Under the pieces are notes generated by a model. It did no database searches. It was not told the origin of the DNA and saw nothing but the letters and a program-made list of their open reading frames with translations. Below are positions 8,004 through 15,877 of a stretch of 32,217 nucleotides of DNA, in pieces. A program made the translations under genes and the position numbers. Positions within the stretch are counted from its first letter, which is position 1. Each line of letters begins with the position of its first letter. The stretch is from Pseudomonadota bacterium (GTDB taxonomy: Bacteria; Pseudomonadota; Gammaproteobacteria; Burkholderiales; Sulfuriferulaceae), in NCBI GenBank assembly GCA_021786845.1, contig JAJYMO010000029.1, forward strand, positions 4,101 to 36,317, in the 5' to 3' direction.

Positions 8004-8033
8004 CGTAGAGAAGCCAGAATGAAATTAAGTTCC
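8004..8033 (-). promoter_or_regulatory. Sigma-E-like promoter of the candidate sRNA
   Basis: On the minus strand GGAACTT (8033-8027) is followed after 17 bases by TCTAC (8009-8005). This resembles the envelope-stress sigma factor consensus GAACTT-N16/17-TCTGA. A start point near 8002-7998 would give an RNA of about 105-110 nt. A sigma-70 promoter elsewhere in the AT-rich 8035-8085 stretch is not excluded. Confidence 0.45.
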
Positions 8034-8108
8034 ATTGATGTTCTTTTTTATTTGAATTTAATATGGAGAATTAAACATTATCGGTGTCCCGGGTCGGATA
8101 ATGGATAG

Positions 8109-8123
8109 ACCATGCGGCATGGT
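8109..8123. promoter_or_regulatory. Inverted repeat upstream of hemB
   Basis: ACCATGC-G-GCATGGT is a 7-bp inverted repeat around a single base, about 95 bp before the hemB start. It could be an operator half-site pair. No regulator is implied by the sequence alone. Confidence 0.25.
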
Positions 8124-8209
8124 TGCGCAGAATTTTGTTTTAGCAATTAAGGTCACCGTTTTTGATTTGCCGTTACCAGGTTAAACGGCGTTGGGTTGTA
8201 TGGCGATGA

Positions 8210-9223
<1,014 letters not shown>

Positions 9224-9229
9224 TTCAAT

Positions 9230-9266
9230 CCCGATACCGCGCTTGAGGTGCTCCCGTCGGGGTTTT
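9230..9266 (+). terminator. Possible hemB terminator
   Basis: CCCGA (9230-9234) pairs with TCGGG (9257-9261) around a 22-nt loop that holds a smaller ACC/GGT pairing, then GTTTTG follows. It starts seven bases after the hemB stop. The long loop makes it weaker than the other terminators in this window. Confidence 0.4.
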
Positions 9267-9349
9267 GAATATGACGCGCATCCCGTTGAACGTGTGAATA
9301 GCTGTGCTGTGTGCCTGTAAACAATATTCTCTGTGATCATGTCACGAAT

Positions 9350-9979
9350 TTATGTGATCGCCGGGTTAATTTGTGGGGCCTCGGCGCGCAGCATTAAGGT
9401 CAACTGTTTCAGTGAGACACGTTTTGGTATGCCGGAGCCGATAACACGACCCGTGTTACGCAAAGCCTGCCGTGCCAAAACGGTCAGTATAATCTCGTTG
9501 GACTCGTCGAGGAGCCTGTAACACGGCACGATTCGCTGGCTTTGAGATGAAGCAGGGCGGGCTTGGGCTTGCTGGAATTTTATTTTTTGGTTTAACAGAT
9601 ACATTTCTACTTCTTTTTCACTGTCGGTAAATAATTCGATGTGAATGTCCGCATGCTGTCCAGCGGTACCGTTGAGGACGCTTCCTGTCAGGTGAGGATT
9701 GAATTCTGCCAGCTTTTGCATGGTACGCAGGGCGATATTTTGCAGGTCAAGCTGAAGATTGGGGTGGCTTTCAACATGGAAGACAGAAAGTCGTTCGCGG
9801 ATAGCCGCCTCTATTTCCGAGTTGTCAGGTAAATGATGGGCATCAATGATGCCCAACTGTCGAGCGGCTTTGCGTTTTGCAAGAGCGAAGTCATTGATCC
9901 CGTGTTCATACATCCATTGCGCAGCCACTTGGGCAGCGAGGTTTCTGGCAGAATTAAAATGGCTCATCAATTTTGTCAT
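9350..9979 (-). CDS. Nucleotidyltransferase-fold protein of unknown function
   Basis: This 209-residue protein lies 15 bp downstream of mrcA on the same strand, so it is probably co-transcribed with it. The centre reads HLTGSVLNGTAGQHADIHIELFTDSEKEVEMYLL. This matches the nucleotidyltransferase pattern (GS, glycine, then D-x-D in a hydrophobic strand), except that the second aspartate is histidine (ADIHIEL). The N-terminal ~90 residues are helical and charged. I recall betaproteobacterial proteins of this kind being annotated only as nucleotidyltransferase-domain or hypothetical proteins. No function should be assigned. The start at 9979 is uncertain; an ATG at 9967 is in frame, and neither has a clear ribosome-binding site. 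Confidence 0.7.
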   Translation of the reverse strand: MTKLMSHFNSARNLAAQVAAQWMYEHGINDFALAKRKAARQLGIIDAHHLPDNSEIEAAIRERLSVFHVESHPNLQLDLQNIALRTMQKLAEFNPHLTGSVLNGTAGQHADIHIELFTDSEKEVEMYLLNQKIKFQQAQARPASSQSQRIVPCYRLLDESNEIILTVLARQALRNTGRVIGSGIPKRVSLKQLTLMLRAEAPQINPAIT

Positions 9980-9994
9980 GTCTCATGGTATTGT

Positions 9995-12331
9995 CTAATG
10001 CGGCAGGCCAGCTGGATTCGGTATGGATGGCGTGGCCGTTGGGGTTTCAAAGGATGTCTTGCCAGACACCATGGGTATTGCTTCCTGGTAGAAATATTCC
10101 GGTGTGCCTTGTTCCCCAGCTTCTGTGGGTAACCCGGTGAGCGGATTGATGGGTATGCTGACCACGCCTGGCGGCGGGGTAATGGCGGCATCAGGCACGC
10201 CTTTTAGTGCCTCACCCATGAATTTCATCCAAATAGGCAAAGCGGCCTGTGCACCCGTTTCGCCACCACCCAGGCTGCGAGGTTGATCAAAACCTATCCA
10301 GGCTACTGTGACCAGGCTGGGCTGGAAACCGGCAAACCATGCATCCCGCTGATCATTGGTTGTGCCTGTTTTTCCGGCCAAATCGTTGCGCCCCAGTTCG
10401 CTGGCGCGTGCGCCTGTGCCGCGCTTTACCACATCCTCCATTAAGCTGGTGATGATAAAAGCGTTACGGGGATCGATCACTTGTTTGGGTGCCTGAGGTG
10501 ATGCGCTCAAAATGATTTGTCCATTTTGGTCGGTAATGTGATCGATAATGTAAGGGGTAACTTGCTCGCCACCATTAGCAAAAATGGCATAGGCTGATGC
10601 CATCTGTAAAGGGGTGACCGATCCCGCACCCAAGCCCATGGTGAGATAGGGTGGAATATGTTGCGCATCGAACCCAAATCGTCGGACATAATCTTGTGCG
10701 TAAGCGGGTGTGATGGTTTGCAGGATACGAATGGTAGGCAAGTTAAGCGAATGCGTCAGCGCATTGCGCATGCTGACCAGTGTGCCGCTATAGGTATTTT
10801 CATAATCTTTGGGTTGCCAAAGCACGCCACCTGTTTGGTCAGCTGGAATATCAACAGGCGTGTCTTCAATCAGGGTGGCTGGGGTAAAACCCTTTTCCAG
10901 TGCGGCAGAATAGATAAAGGGCTTAAAGCTCGACCCCGGCTGACGCCAGGCCTGGGTCACATGATTGAATTTGTTCAAGTCGTAATCATAACCACCGACC
11001 AGGGCGCGAATCGCACCCGTTTTGGGGTCAAGTGAAACCAGTGCGGCCTCTACCTGGGGTAATTGCGTAATGCTCCATGTTCCGTCTGTGCGGCGTTGTA
11101 CACGAATAATGGCGCCCGGGTACAAGGCGTTTTTTTGTCCGGCAATGTGTTTGCCTGAATGGGTCAATGCGCGTTGTGCAAAGCTTAATCCATCGCCAAC
11201 GATATTAATTACCCCTACATTTTTAGCATAAACGCGGACCAGTTTATTGTCTTCTGATAACACGACGGCTGGAATTAAGTCATGAACATTGGGGATGTTT
11301 TGTAAGGCGTTTATGATTTCTTCGTGGGAGTCCGTATCATTTGACAGATCAATGCTGCTTTCCGCACCACGATAGCCGTGCCTGTGATCATAGGCCTCTA
11401 CGCCGGACCAGAGCGCGTTGTCAGCTGCGATCTGGTCGCGTTTAAGCAATGTAGTATAAACCTTTAACCCATTACTGTAGATGGCGTCCTGGTAGCGGTC
11501 ATACATGGCCTGACGTATCATTTCGGCCACATAGTCAGCATTGAGCGCATTGATGATCGTTGGGGTCTTGCGCACAACCAAAACCTGGTTTATAGCTGAC
11601 GCGTACTGTGCTTCGGTAATGTATTTCAATTCCAGCATGCGATGCAGGACATAATGTTGTCTTTCCAATGCTCTGGGTAAATTAACCACTGGATTGTATT
11701 TGGAGGGTGCTTTGGGTAAGCCAGCCAGCATGGCGGCTTCTGCCAATGTAAGTTTACCAACCGGTTTGCCAAAATAGGCTTGAGAAGCGGCAGCAAAACC
11801 GTATGCACGTTGTCCCAGATAAATTTGATTGATATACAAGGTTAAAATTTGATTTTTGGTTAAATTCTTTTCTATTTTAATAGAGAGCAGTGCCTCATTG
11901 AGTTTGCGGGTAAGGGTTTTTTCGCTGGACAGAAAAAAATTTCGTGCCACTTGCATTGTGATTGTGGAGGCACCCTCTTTTGCACCACCGGAAACCAGGT
12001 TTGTCAGTGCCGCACGCAGTACGCCCATTGCATCAATGCCGCCGTGTTCATAAAACCGGTCATCTTCGGCAGCAAGGATGGCTTGCTGCAATATTTTGGG
12101 TGTTTGCGCCAACGTGATGACTGCCCTGTGTTCTTCACCAAATTCGGCGATCAATGCGCCATCAAGGGTATAGACCCGCATGGGTACTTTTGGCCGGTAG
12201 TCAGTGAGTGTTTGCATGCCCGGTAATTTGGGGTAGATCAGTGCAACAGTAAGCGCGGTCAGCGATAAAAACAGGACAACCAGACTGGTGATGGCAGTAA
12301 AAAAAACGGTGAACCAGCGGTGAGTGGGCAT
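9995..12331 (-). CDS. mrcA: Penicillin-binding protein 1A (bifunctional peptidoglycan synthase)
   Basis: This inner-membrane class A PBP polymerises glycan strands from lipid II and crosslinks peptides in the periplasm. Counted from the ATG at 12331 (778 residues), a membrane anchor lies at about residues 8-33. The glycosyltransferase motif EDDRFYEHGG has its catalytic Glu near 89. GASTITMQVARNFFL follows. The transpeptidase has SSFK (Ser467, Lys470), SLN (528-530) and KTGT (from 654). The segment between the two catalytic domains fits the PBP1A OB-like domain. An in-frame TTG at 12358 is the only longer start, but it sits about eight bases from the likely transcription start. Divergence from pilM is the classic ponA/pilM arrangement of beta- and gammaproteobacteria. 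Confidence 0.96.
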   Translation of the reverse strand: MPTHRWFTVFFTAITSLVVLFLSLTALTVALIYPKLPGMQTLTDYRPKVPMRVYTLDGALIAEFGEEHRAVITLAQTPKILQQAILAAEDDRFYEHGGIDAMGVLRAALTNLVSGGAKEGASTITMQVARNFFLSSEKTLTRKLNEALLSIKIEKNLTKNQILTLYINQIYLGQRAYGFAAASQAYFGKPVGKLTLAEAAMLAGLPKAPSKYNPVVNLPRALERQHYVLHRMLELKYITEAQYASAINQVLVVRKTPTIINALNADYVAEMIRQAMYDRYQDAIYSNGLKVYTTLLKRDQIAADNALWSGVEAYDHRHGYRGAESSIDLSNDTDSHEEIINALQNIPNVHDLIPAVVLSEDNKLVRVYAKNVGVINIVGDGLSFAQRALTHSGKHIAGQKNALYPGAIIRVQRRTDGTWSITQLPQVEAALVSLDPKTGAIRALVGGYDYDLNKFNHVTQAWRQPGSSFKPFIYSAALEKGFTPATLIEDTPVDIPADQTGGVLWQPKDYENTYSGTLVSMRNALTHSLNLPTIRILQTITPAYAQDYVRRFGFDAQHIPPYLTMGLGAGSVTPLQMASAYAIFANGGEQVTPYIIDHITDQNGQIILSASPQAPKQVIDPRNAFIITSLMEDVVKRGTGARASELGRNDLAGKTGTTNDQRDAWFAGFQPSLVTVAWIGFDQPRSLGGGETGAQAALPIWMKFMGEALKGVPDAAITPPPGVVSIPINPLTGLPTEAGEQGTPEYFYQEAIPMVSGKTSFETPTATPSIPNPAGLPH

Positions 12332-12372
12332 AGCGTTGATATCCGTATGATTGCACAAAAGGTGAGACGTGT

Positions 12373-12378
12373 ATTATA
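12373..12378 (-). promoter_or_regulatory. Perfect -10 box of the mrcA promoter
   Basis: TATAAT on the minus strand lies 42 bp before the mrcA ATG. The best -35 is a weak TTGTGC at a 19-bp spacing. A transcription start near 12366 leaves a leader of about 35 nt and supports the ATG at 12331 over the TTG at 12358. Confidence 0.6.
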
Positions 12379-12380
12379 GT

Positions 12381-12773
12381 GGCGATTCAATGCTTTTGCA
12401 CAATATAACTGTGCCCATACTGGCAATGCCTGACTTAAAATAATGAAAAAAAGTAATTTTGGCAGTGTTCCATGCGGTAATCTTTCTGGTATGACGTGAT
12501 TTCCCGGGTGACTGCGTCGTGCGCTGCTTGACAGTTAACCCGGCGTCATTTGGCGTGAACTCTGTGATTTGTTCGCATTCATTTCCCGGGTGATGCCCTA
12601 CAGGTTCCATGACGCTTAACATTATGTAAATGATGGCGTTACATCAGAATGCGACACTGTCCTGGCTTAAAGCGAAGGATTTTATCATCCCGGCAATGAA
12701 TTTTGGCAGATAAGGGATGGGGCTTCTGAGTTTGAAAATTGGCGCGTTGATCGTTTCTATTGAAAAGCGGACC
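12381..12773. other. Non-coding interval between mrcA and pilM, with a 13-bp direct repeat
   Basis: No convincing gene is seen on either strand. ATTTCCCGGGTGA occurs twice, at 12499-12511 and 12581-12593 (82 bp apart), and related CCCGG and GACG words lie between. An 82-residue minus-strand frame here has no homology that I recognise and no good ribosome-binding site. Confidence 0.5.
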
Positions 12774-12880
12774 AGCAATGAGGTCGCCAGCCTTCAGGCC
12801 GGTGGATATATTAGTCAGGGCGAGGTTCGGCGCTCCTGCCGGCCTGAAGGCCGGGATTTTAAACCAGCAAGGAAAAAGGA
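12774..12880 (+). repeat. Interspersed palindromic element, copy A
   Basis: The copy runs from AGCAATGAGGTC to CCAGCAAGGAAAAAGG. It carries two hairpin-forming sequences, GCCTTCAGGCCGG near the left end and CCGGCCTGAAGGCCGG near the right, joined by TTAGTCAGGGCGA and CGGCGCTCC. It is nearly identical, in opposite orientation, to copy B at 18807-18911. It has no open frame of its own. The layout resembles a non-autonomous IS200/IS605-type derivative or a REP doublet. Confidence 0.8.
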
Positions 12881-12998
12881 TAATTTGGGTATGTATTGAG
12901 ATGTCGCCAATGAAATGTCGATGCGTTTTTTTGCCAGATGAGCGGGCGTGCCTGTTTTTTGGTTAATAAACAAAACCGTCTTTATGTATTGTCTTTCA

Positions 12999-13026
12999 TT
13001 GAGTTTGCTGTTAATCTGCTTGTAAT
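12999..13026 (+). promoter_or_regulatory. Candidate sigma-70 promoter for the pil operon
   Basis: TTGAGT (12999-13004), a 16-bp spacer and TGTAAT (13021-13026) give four and five matches to the -35 and -10 consensus. A start near 13033 leaves a leader of about 40 nt before the TTG start of pilM. Confidence 0.5.
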
Positions 13027-13072
13027 GCATAGGTTTTTTTATCTATCTCTATATATTAAAAAGGAAAGTCAG

Positions 13073-14146
13073 TTGCAATTCAACCTATTTGATATTAAGA
13101 CGCCGTCTCTGGTGGGGGTGGACATCAGTTCCACAGCTGTCAAGCTGGTGGAATTGGGTCGGGTCGGAGATGGAAAGTACCGGCTTGAGGGATATGTGAT
13201 TGAGGATTTACCCAAAGATGCGGTGGTTGAGGGTAACCTGACTAAAATAAATGAAATCTCGGATGTGTTCAGGCAGGCATGGACGCGCTTGGGGACGCGA
13301 TTGCAGCATGTGGCAATGGCCTTGCCCCCAGCATCGGTGATCAGTAAAAAAATCGTTTTACCGGATAATTTGCCGGAAACCGAAATCGAGTTTCAGGTTC
13401 AGGCAGAAGCCAGCGAAGTTGTTCCGTTTGCGATGGATGAAGTGAATCTTGATTATCAAGTGTTGGGTCCATCCACAGCGCTGGATGAGCATGTGGATGT
13501 CTTGTTGGTGGCAAGCCGTAAAGAAAAAATAGAAGACCGTGTTGCCGTTGCGGAAGCGGCTGGTTTGAAAGTGTTGGTGATAGACACCGAGGCCAATGCC
13601 AGTCAAACAGCGTATGAGGGTATGTTGCACCTTGTTCCGAATGGTGGGCGTGGGAAAGTTGTGGCACTGGTTGTAATTGGTGCCGCCATGCGTGTCATCG
13701 TGTTTATTGATAATGTTCAGGTTTATGTGCGTGATCTGTCATTTGGCGGGAGCAATCTGACTCAGGAAATACAGCGCCACTACGCGCTCACTTTTGATGT
13801 GGCAGAAAAATTGAAGCGTAAAGCCGATTTACCGGAAAATTACGAGGTTGAGGTTTTACAGCCATTTTTAGAAAACTTGATTACTCAAATCGATCGCGCG
13901 TTGCAAACTTTCTTGACGTCCACTTCGTATGCCAAAGTGGATGATATTCTGTTGGCTGGCGGAACATCCGTGCTGCCGGGTTTGGTGGAGGCTGTGTCAG
14001 CCAAAACCGGAGTAAATACTCAGCGGGCCAATCCATTTGGCGGTATGGCAATTTCAGGGAAAATTGCGCTAAAAAAACTGGAGATGGATGCGCCGGCATT
14101 GTTGGTGGCTTGTGGTTTGGCAATGAGGAGTTTTGACGCGCCATGA
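13073..14146 (+). CDS. pilM: Type IV pilus assembly protein PilM
   Basis: PilM is a cytoplasmic actin-like ATP-binding protein that holds the N-terminus of PilN and links the alignment complex to the motor. The product (357 residues) begins with LQFNLFDIKTPSLVGVDISSTAVKLVEL, and the PilN-interacting start and the phosphate-1 loop (GVDISSTAVK) are both recognisable. LLAGGTSVLPGL near the C-terminus is a second nucleotide-binding loop. The frame is open from 12938, but the TTG at 13073 has AAGGAAAG five bases upstream and gives the usual length. The upstream extension is AT-rich and unlike PilM. Divergent from mrcA; pilM overlaps pilN by four bases. Confidence 0.94.
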   Translation: MQFNLFDIKTPSLVGVDISSTAVKLVELGRVGDGKYRLEGYVIEDLPKDAVVEGNLTKINEISDVFRQAWTRLGTRLQHVAMALPPASVISKKIVLPDNLPETEIEFQVQAEASEVVPFAMDEVNLDYQVLGPSTALDEHVDVLLVASRKEKIEDRVAVAEAAGLKVLVIDTEANASQTAYEGMLHLVPNGGRGKVVALVVIGAAMRVIVFIDNVQVYVRDLSFGGSNLTQEIQRHYALTFDVAEKLKRKADLPENYEVEVLQPFLENLITQIDRALQTFLTSTSYAKVDDILLAGGTSVLPGLVEAVSAKTGVNTQRANPFGGMAISGKIALKKLEMDAPALLVACGLAMRSFDAP

Positions 14147-14727
14147 TACGCATTAATTTACTTCCTTACAGGGAAATTCGCTACGCCGCGCGTTTACGGC
14201 AGTTCCTCGTTCTGGTGAGCGGGGTATTGCTGATTGGTATCGGGGTGGTGATGTTGGTCAGCATGGGGATTAAAGTGCGCTTATCCGCACAACATGCACG
14301 TAATGACTATTTAACTGCCGAAATTGCTAAATTAGACAAAAAAATTGGTGAAATCAAGAATTTAAAGCAACAAACCAAGGAGATGCTCGCTCACAAACAG
14401 TTGGTGGAATCCTTGCAGACAGATCGGTCAGATGCCGCGCATTTGCTCGATCAATTGGTCAGGCTGATGCCCGATGGCGTTTATCTTGAATCAGTCGATC
14501 AGCATGGGGATACCGTGAATTTGCAAGGTTTCGCGCAATCCAGCGCGAGGGTCTCTACTTTGATGAATAATTTAAATGGGTCGCCCTGGTTGGCGCATGC
14601 CGAGTTGATAGAAATCAAGGCGGCTACGGTACAAAATATGCAGGCTTACGAATTTAGTCTGCATGTGAATACCACGAGTAATAAAATTGAATCGGAACGT
14701 AAAATTACCGCGAAAAAGGCAGGGTGA
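14143..14727 (+). CDS. pilN: Type IV pilus assembly protein PilN
   Basis: This is a bitopic inner-membrane protein of the alignment complex. The cytoplasmic N-terminus MIRINLLPYRE is the conserved PilM-binding peptide. A membrane helix follows (about residues 22-44), then a coiled coil rich in Lys and Gln (45-95) and a ferredoxin-like periplasmic domain containing LVRLMPDGVYLESVDQHGDTVNLQG. The length, 194 residues, is normal. The start codon overlaps the pilM stop (ATGA), which points to translational coupling. Order and spacing match the conserved pilMNOPQ operon. Confidence 0.95.
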   Translation: MIRINLLPYREIRYAARLRQFLVLVSGVLLIGIGVVMLVSMGIKVRLSAQHARNDYLTAEIAKLDKKIGEIKNLKQQTKEMLAHKQLVESLQTDRSDAAHLLDQLVRLMPDGVYLESVDQHGDTVNLQGFAQSSARVSTLMNNLNGSPWLAHAELIEIKAATVQNMQAYEFSLHVNTTSNKIESERKITAKKAG

Positions 14728-14730
14728 GGC

Positions 14731-15363
14731 ATGAATTTAAATGTTGATCTCAAAAAACTCAATGAACTTGATTTAAAAGCATTAGTTAATGCGCCCAATT
14801 CAATTAAAATGGCGGCGCTGGTGGTGGTGTTGGGGATGACGCTGTTTGCTGGCTACTGGTTTATTTGGCGAGACGAGATTAGCGCATTGAATGTGGCCAA
14901 GCAAGACGAATTGTCACTCAAAAATCAATATACCGAGAAAGCCAATCAAACCGTCAATCTGGATGCATATCGAATGCAATTGGGAGAGGTGAAACAGTCA
15001 TTTCAGGCAATGTTGAGCCAATTGCCGATTAATTCCAGTATTGGTGCCATCCTGAGCGATATTAATCAAGCCGGTTTGGAGCGCGGACTCAACTTTGAGT
15101 TTATTAAACCAGGTAGTGAAAGAGTTCAGCGATTTTATGTTGAAATTCCAATTCAAATTCAAATGGATGGTGATTATCACGATATGGGGAAATTTGCCAG
15201 CGATGTGGCGCAAATGACCCGAATTGCAACATTGAGAGATCTTCATATCACAAGGAGCAAGGAAGGGGGGCAGCTCAGTATGCAAGCCGAAATCGATACT
15301 TACCGCTATCTCAATTCGGATGAGTTAGATGCCCAGAAATCGGTTAAAAAGGGGGGAGGATGA
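14731..15363 (+). CDS. pilO: Type IV pilus assembly protein PilO
   Basis: PilO is the structural partner of PilN, forming periplasmic heterodimers under the secretin. The 210-residue protein has a short cytoplasmic head and a membrane helix at about 28-48 (AALVVVLGMTLFAGYWFIW). A coiled coil follows (50-95), then a ferredoxin-like domain with LPINSSIGAILSDINQAGLERGL and the conserved YVEIPIQIQMDGDYHDMGKFASDVAQM. AGGGTGAGG just upstream provides the ribosome-binding site. The start is three bases after pilN, and the stop overlaps the pilP start. Confidence 0.95.
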   Translation: MNLNVDLKKLNELDLKALVNAPNSIKMAALVVVLGMTLFAGYWFIWRDEISALNVAKQDELSLKNQYTEKANQTVNLDAYRMQLGEVKQSFQAMLSQLPINSSIGAILSDINQAGLERGLNFEFIKPGSERVQRFYVEIPIQIQMDGDYHDMGKFASDVAQMTRIATLRDLHITRSKEGGQLSMQAEIDTYRYLNSDELDAQKSVKKGGG

Positions 15364-15863
15364 GACGTATTCTAATACTTTTGCCCTTGTTGTGGCTTGC
15401 TGGTTGTTCAGACAGAAATCCGGATGACTTGAAACAGTTTGTTAAAACTGCTGGAAGTCAGTTTCATGCAAAGATTGCGCCTTTGCCGGAAGTGAAACCT
15501 TACCATGCTTTTATTTATGATGATGACGCCATGCAGGATCCATTTAAGCCGCGTAAATTGGCCTACAGTTTGGGCGATGGCGGGTTGCACCCTGATTTTA
15601 ATCGGGCCAGGCAGTTGCTTGAATCGTACCCGCTCGATAAACTCAAGATGGTGGGAACGGTCGCTTTGAAAGGGCAACGGGATGCGATTATTAAAACACC
15701 GGACAACACCGTATATATTGTAAAAGCAGGCAATTATTTGGGGACGGATTTTGGTAAAGTAGTCACCATATCTGACCATGACATAAAATTAAAAGAATTT
15801 GTGCAAGATGGCGTCGGCAACTGGTTGGAGCGATACACCACACTGACCTTGCAGGATAAATAA
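15360..15863 (+). CDS. pilP: Type IV pilus pilotin-like lipoprotein PilP
   Basis: PilP is an inner-membrane lipoprotein that bridges PilN/PilO to the PilQ secretin. The signal peptide ends in lipobox LAGC, giving acylated Cys16. After a flexible linker the family segment DPFKPRKL and the beta-sandwich region LDKLKMVGTVALKGQRDAIIKTPDNTVYIVKAGNYLG are plain. The 167 residues match the usual size. GGGGGGAGG precedes the ATG, which overlaps the pilO stop in ATGA. pilQ starts 14 bp after the stop. Confidence 0.95.
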   Translation: MRRILILLPLLWLAGCSDRNPDDLKQFVKTAGSQFHAKIAPLPEVKPYHAFIYDDDAMQDPFKPRKLAYSLGDGGLHPDFNRARQLLESYPLDKLKMVGTVALKGQRDAIIKTPDNTVYIVKAGNYLGTDFGKVVTISDHDIKLKEFVQDGVGNWLERYTTLTLQDK

Positions 15864-15877
15864 GAGGAAAACACAGC

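Noticed and set aside
7712-8008. 98-codon frame crossing the end of engB into the sRNA region
   Set aside because: It overlaps engB out of frame and its arginine/lysine-rich tail is what the hairpin sequences give when translated; the RNA explanation is stronger.
9333-9360. CRP-like TGTGA...TCAC sequence near 9329-9345
   Set aside because: The half-sites are five bases apart rather than six, and it lies between convergent genes where a CRP site has no clear purpose.
12374-12622. Minus-strand open frame of 82 codons upstream of mrcA
   Set aside because: No ribosome-binding site, no recognisable family, and it runs over the mrcA promoter -10 box.
12717-12966. Two short plus-strand open frames before pilM
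   Set aside because: They are formed largely by repeat copy A, which contains no conserved coding sequence in its other copies.
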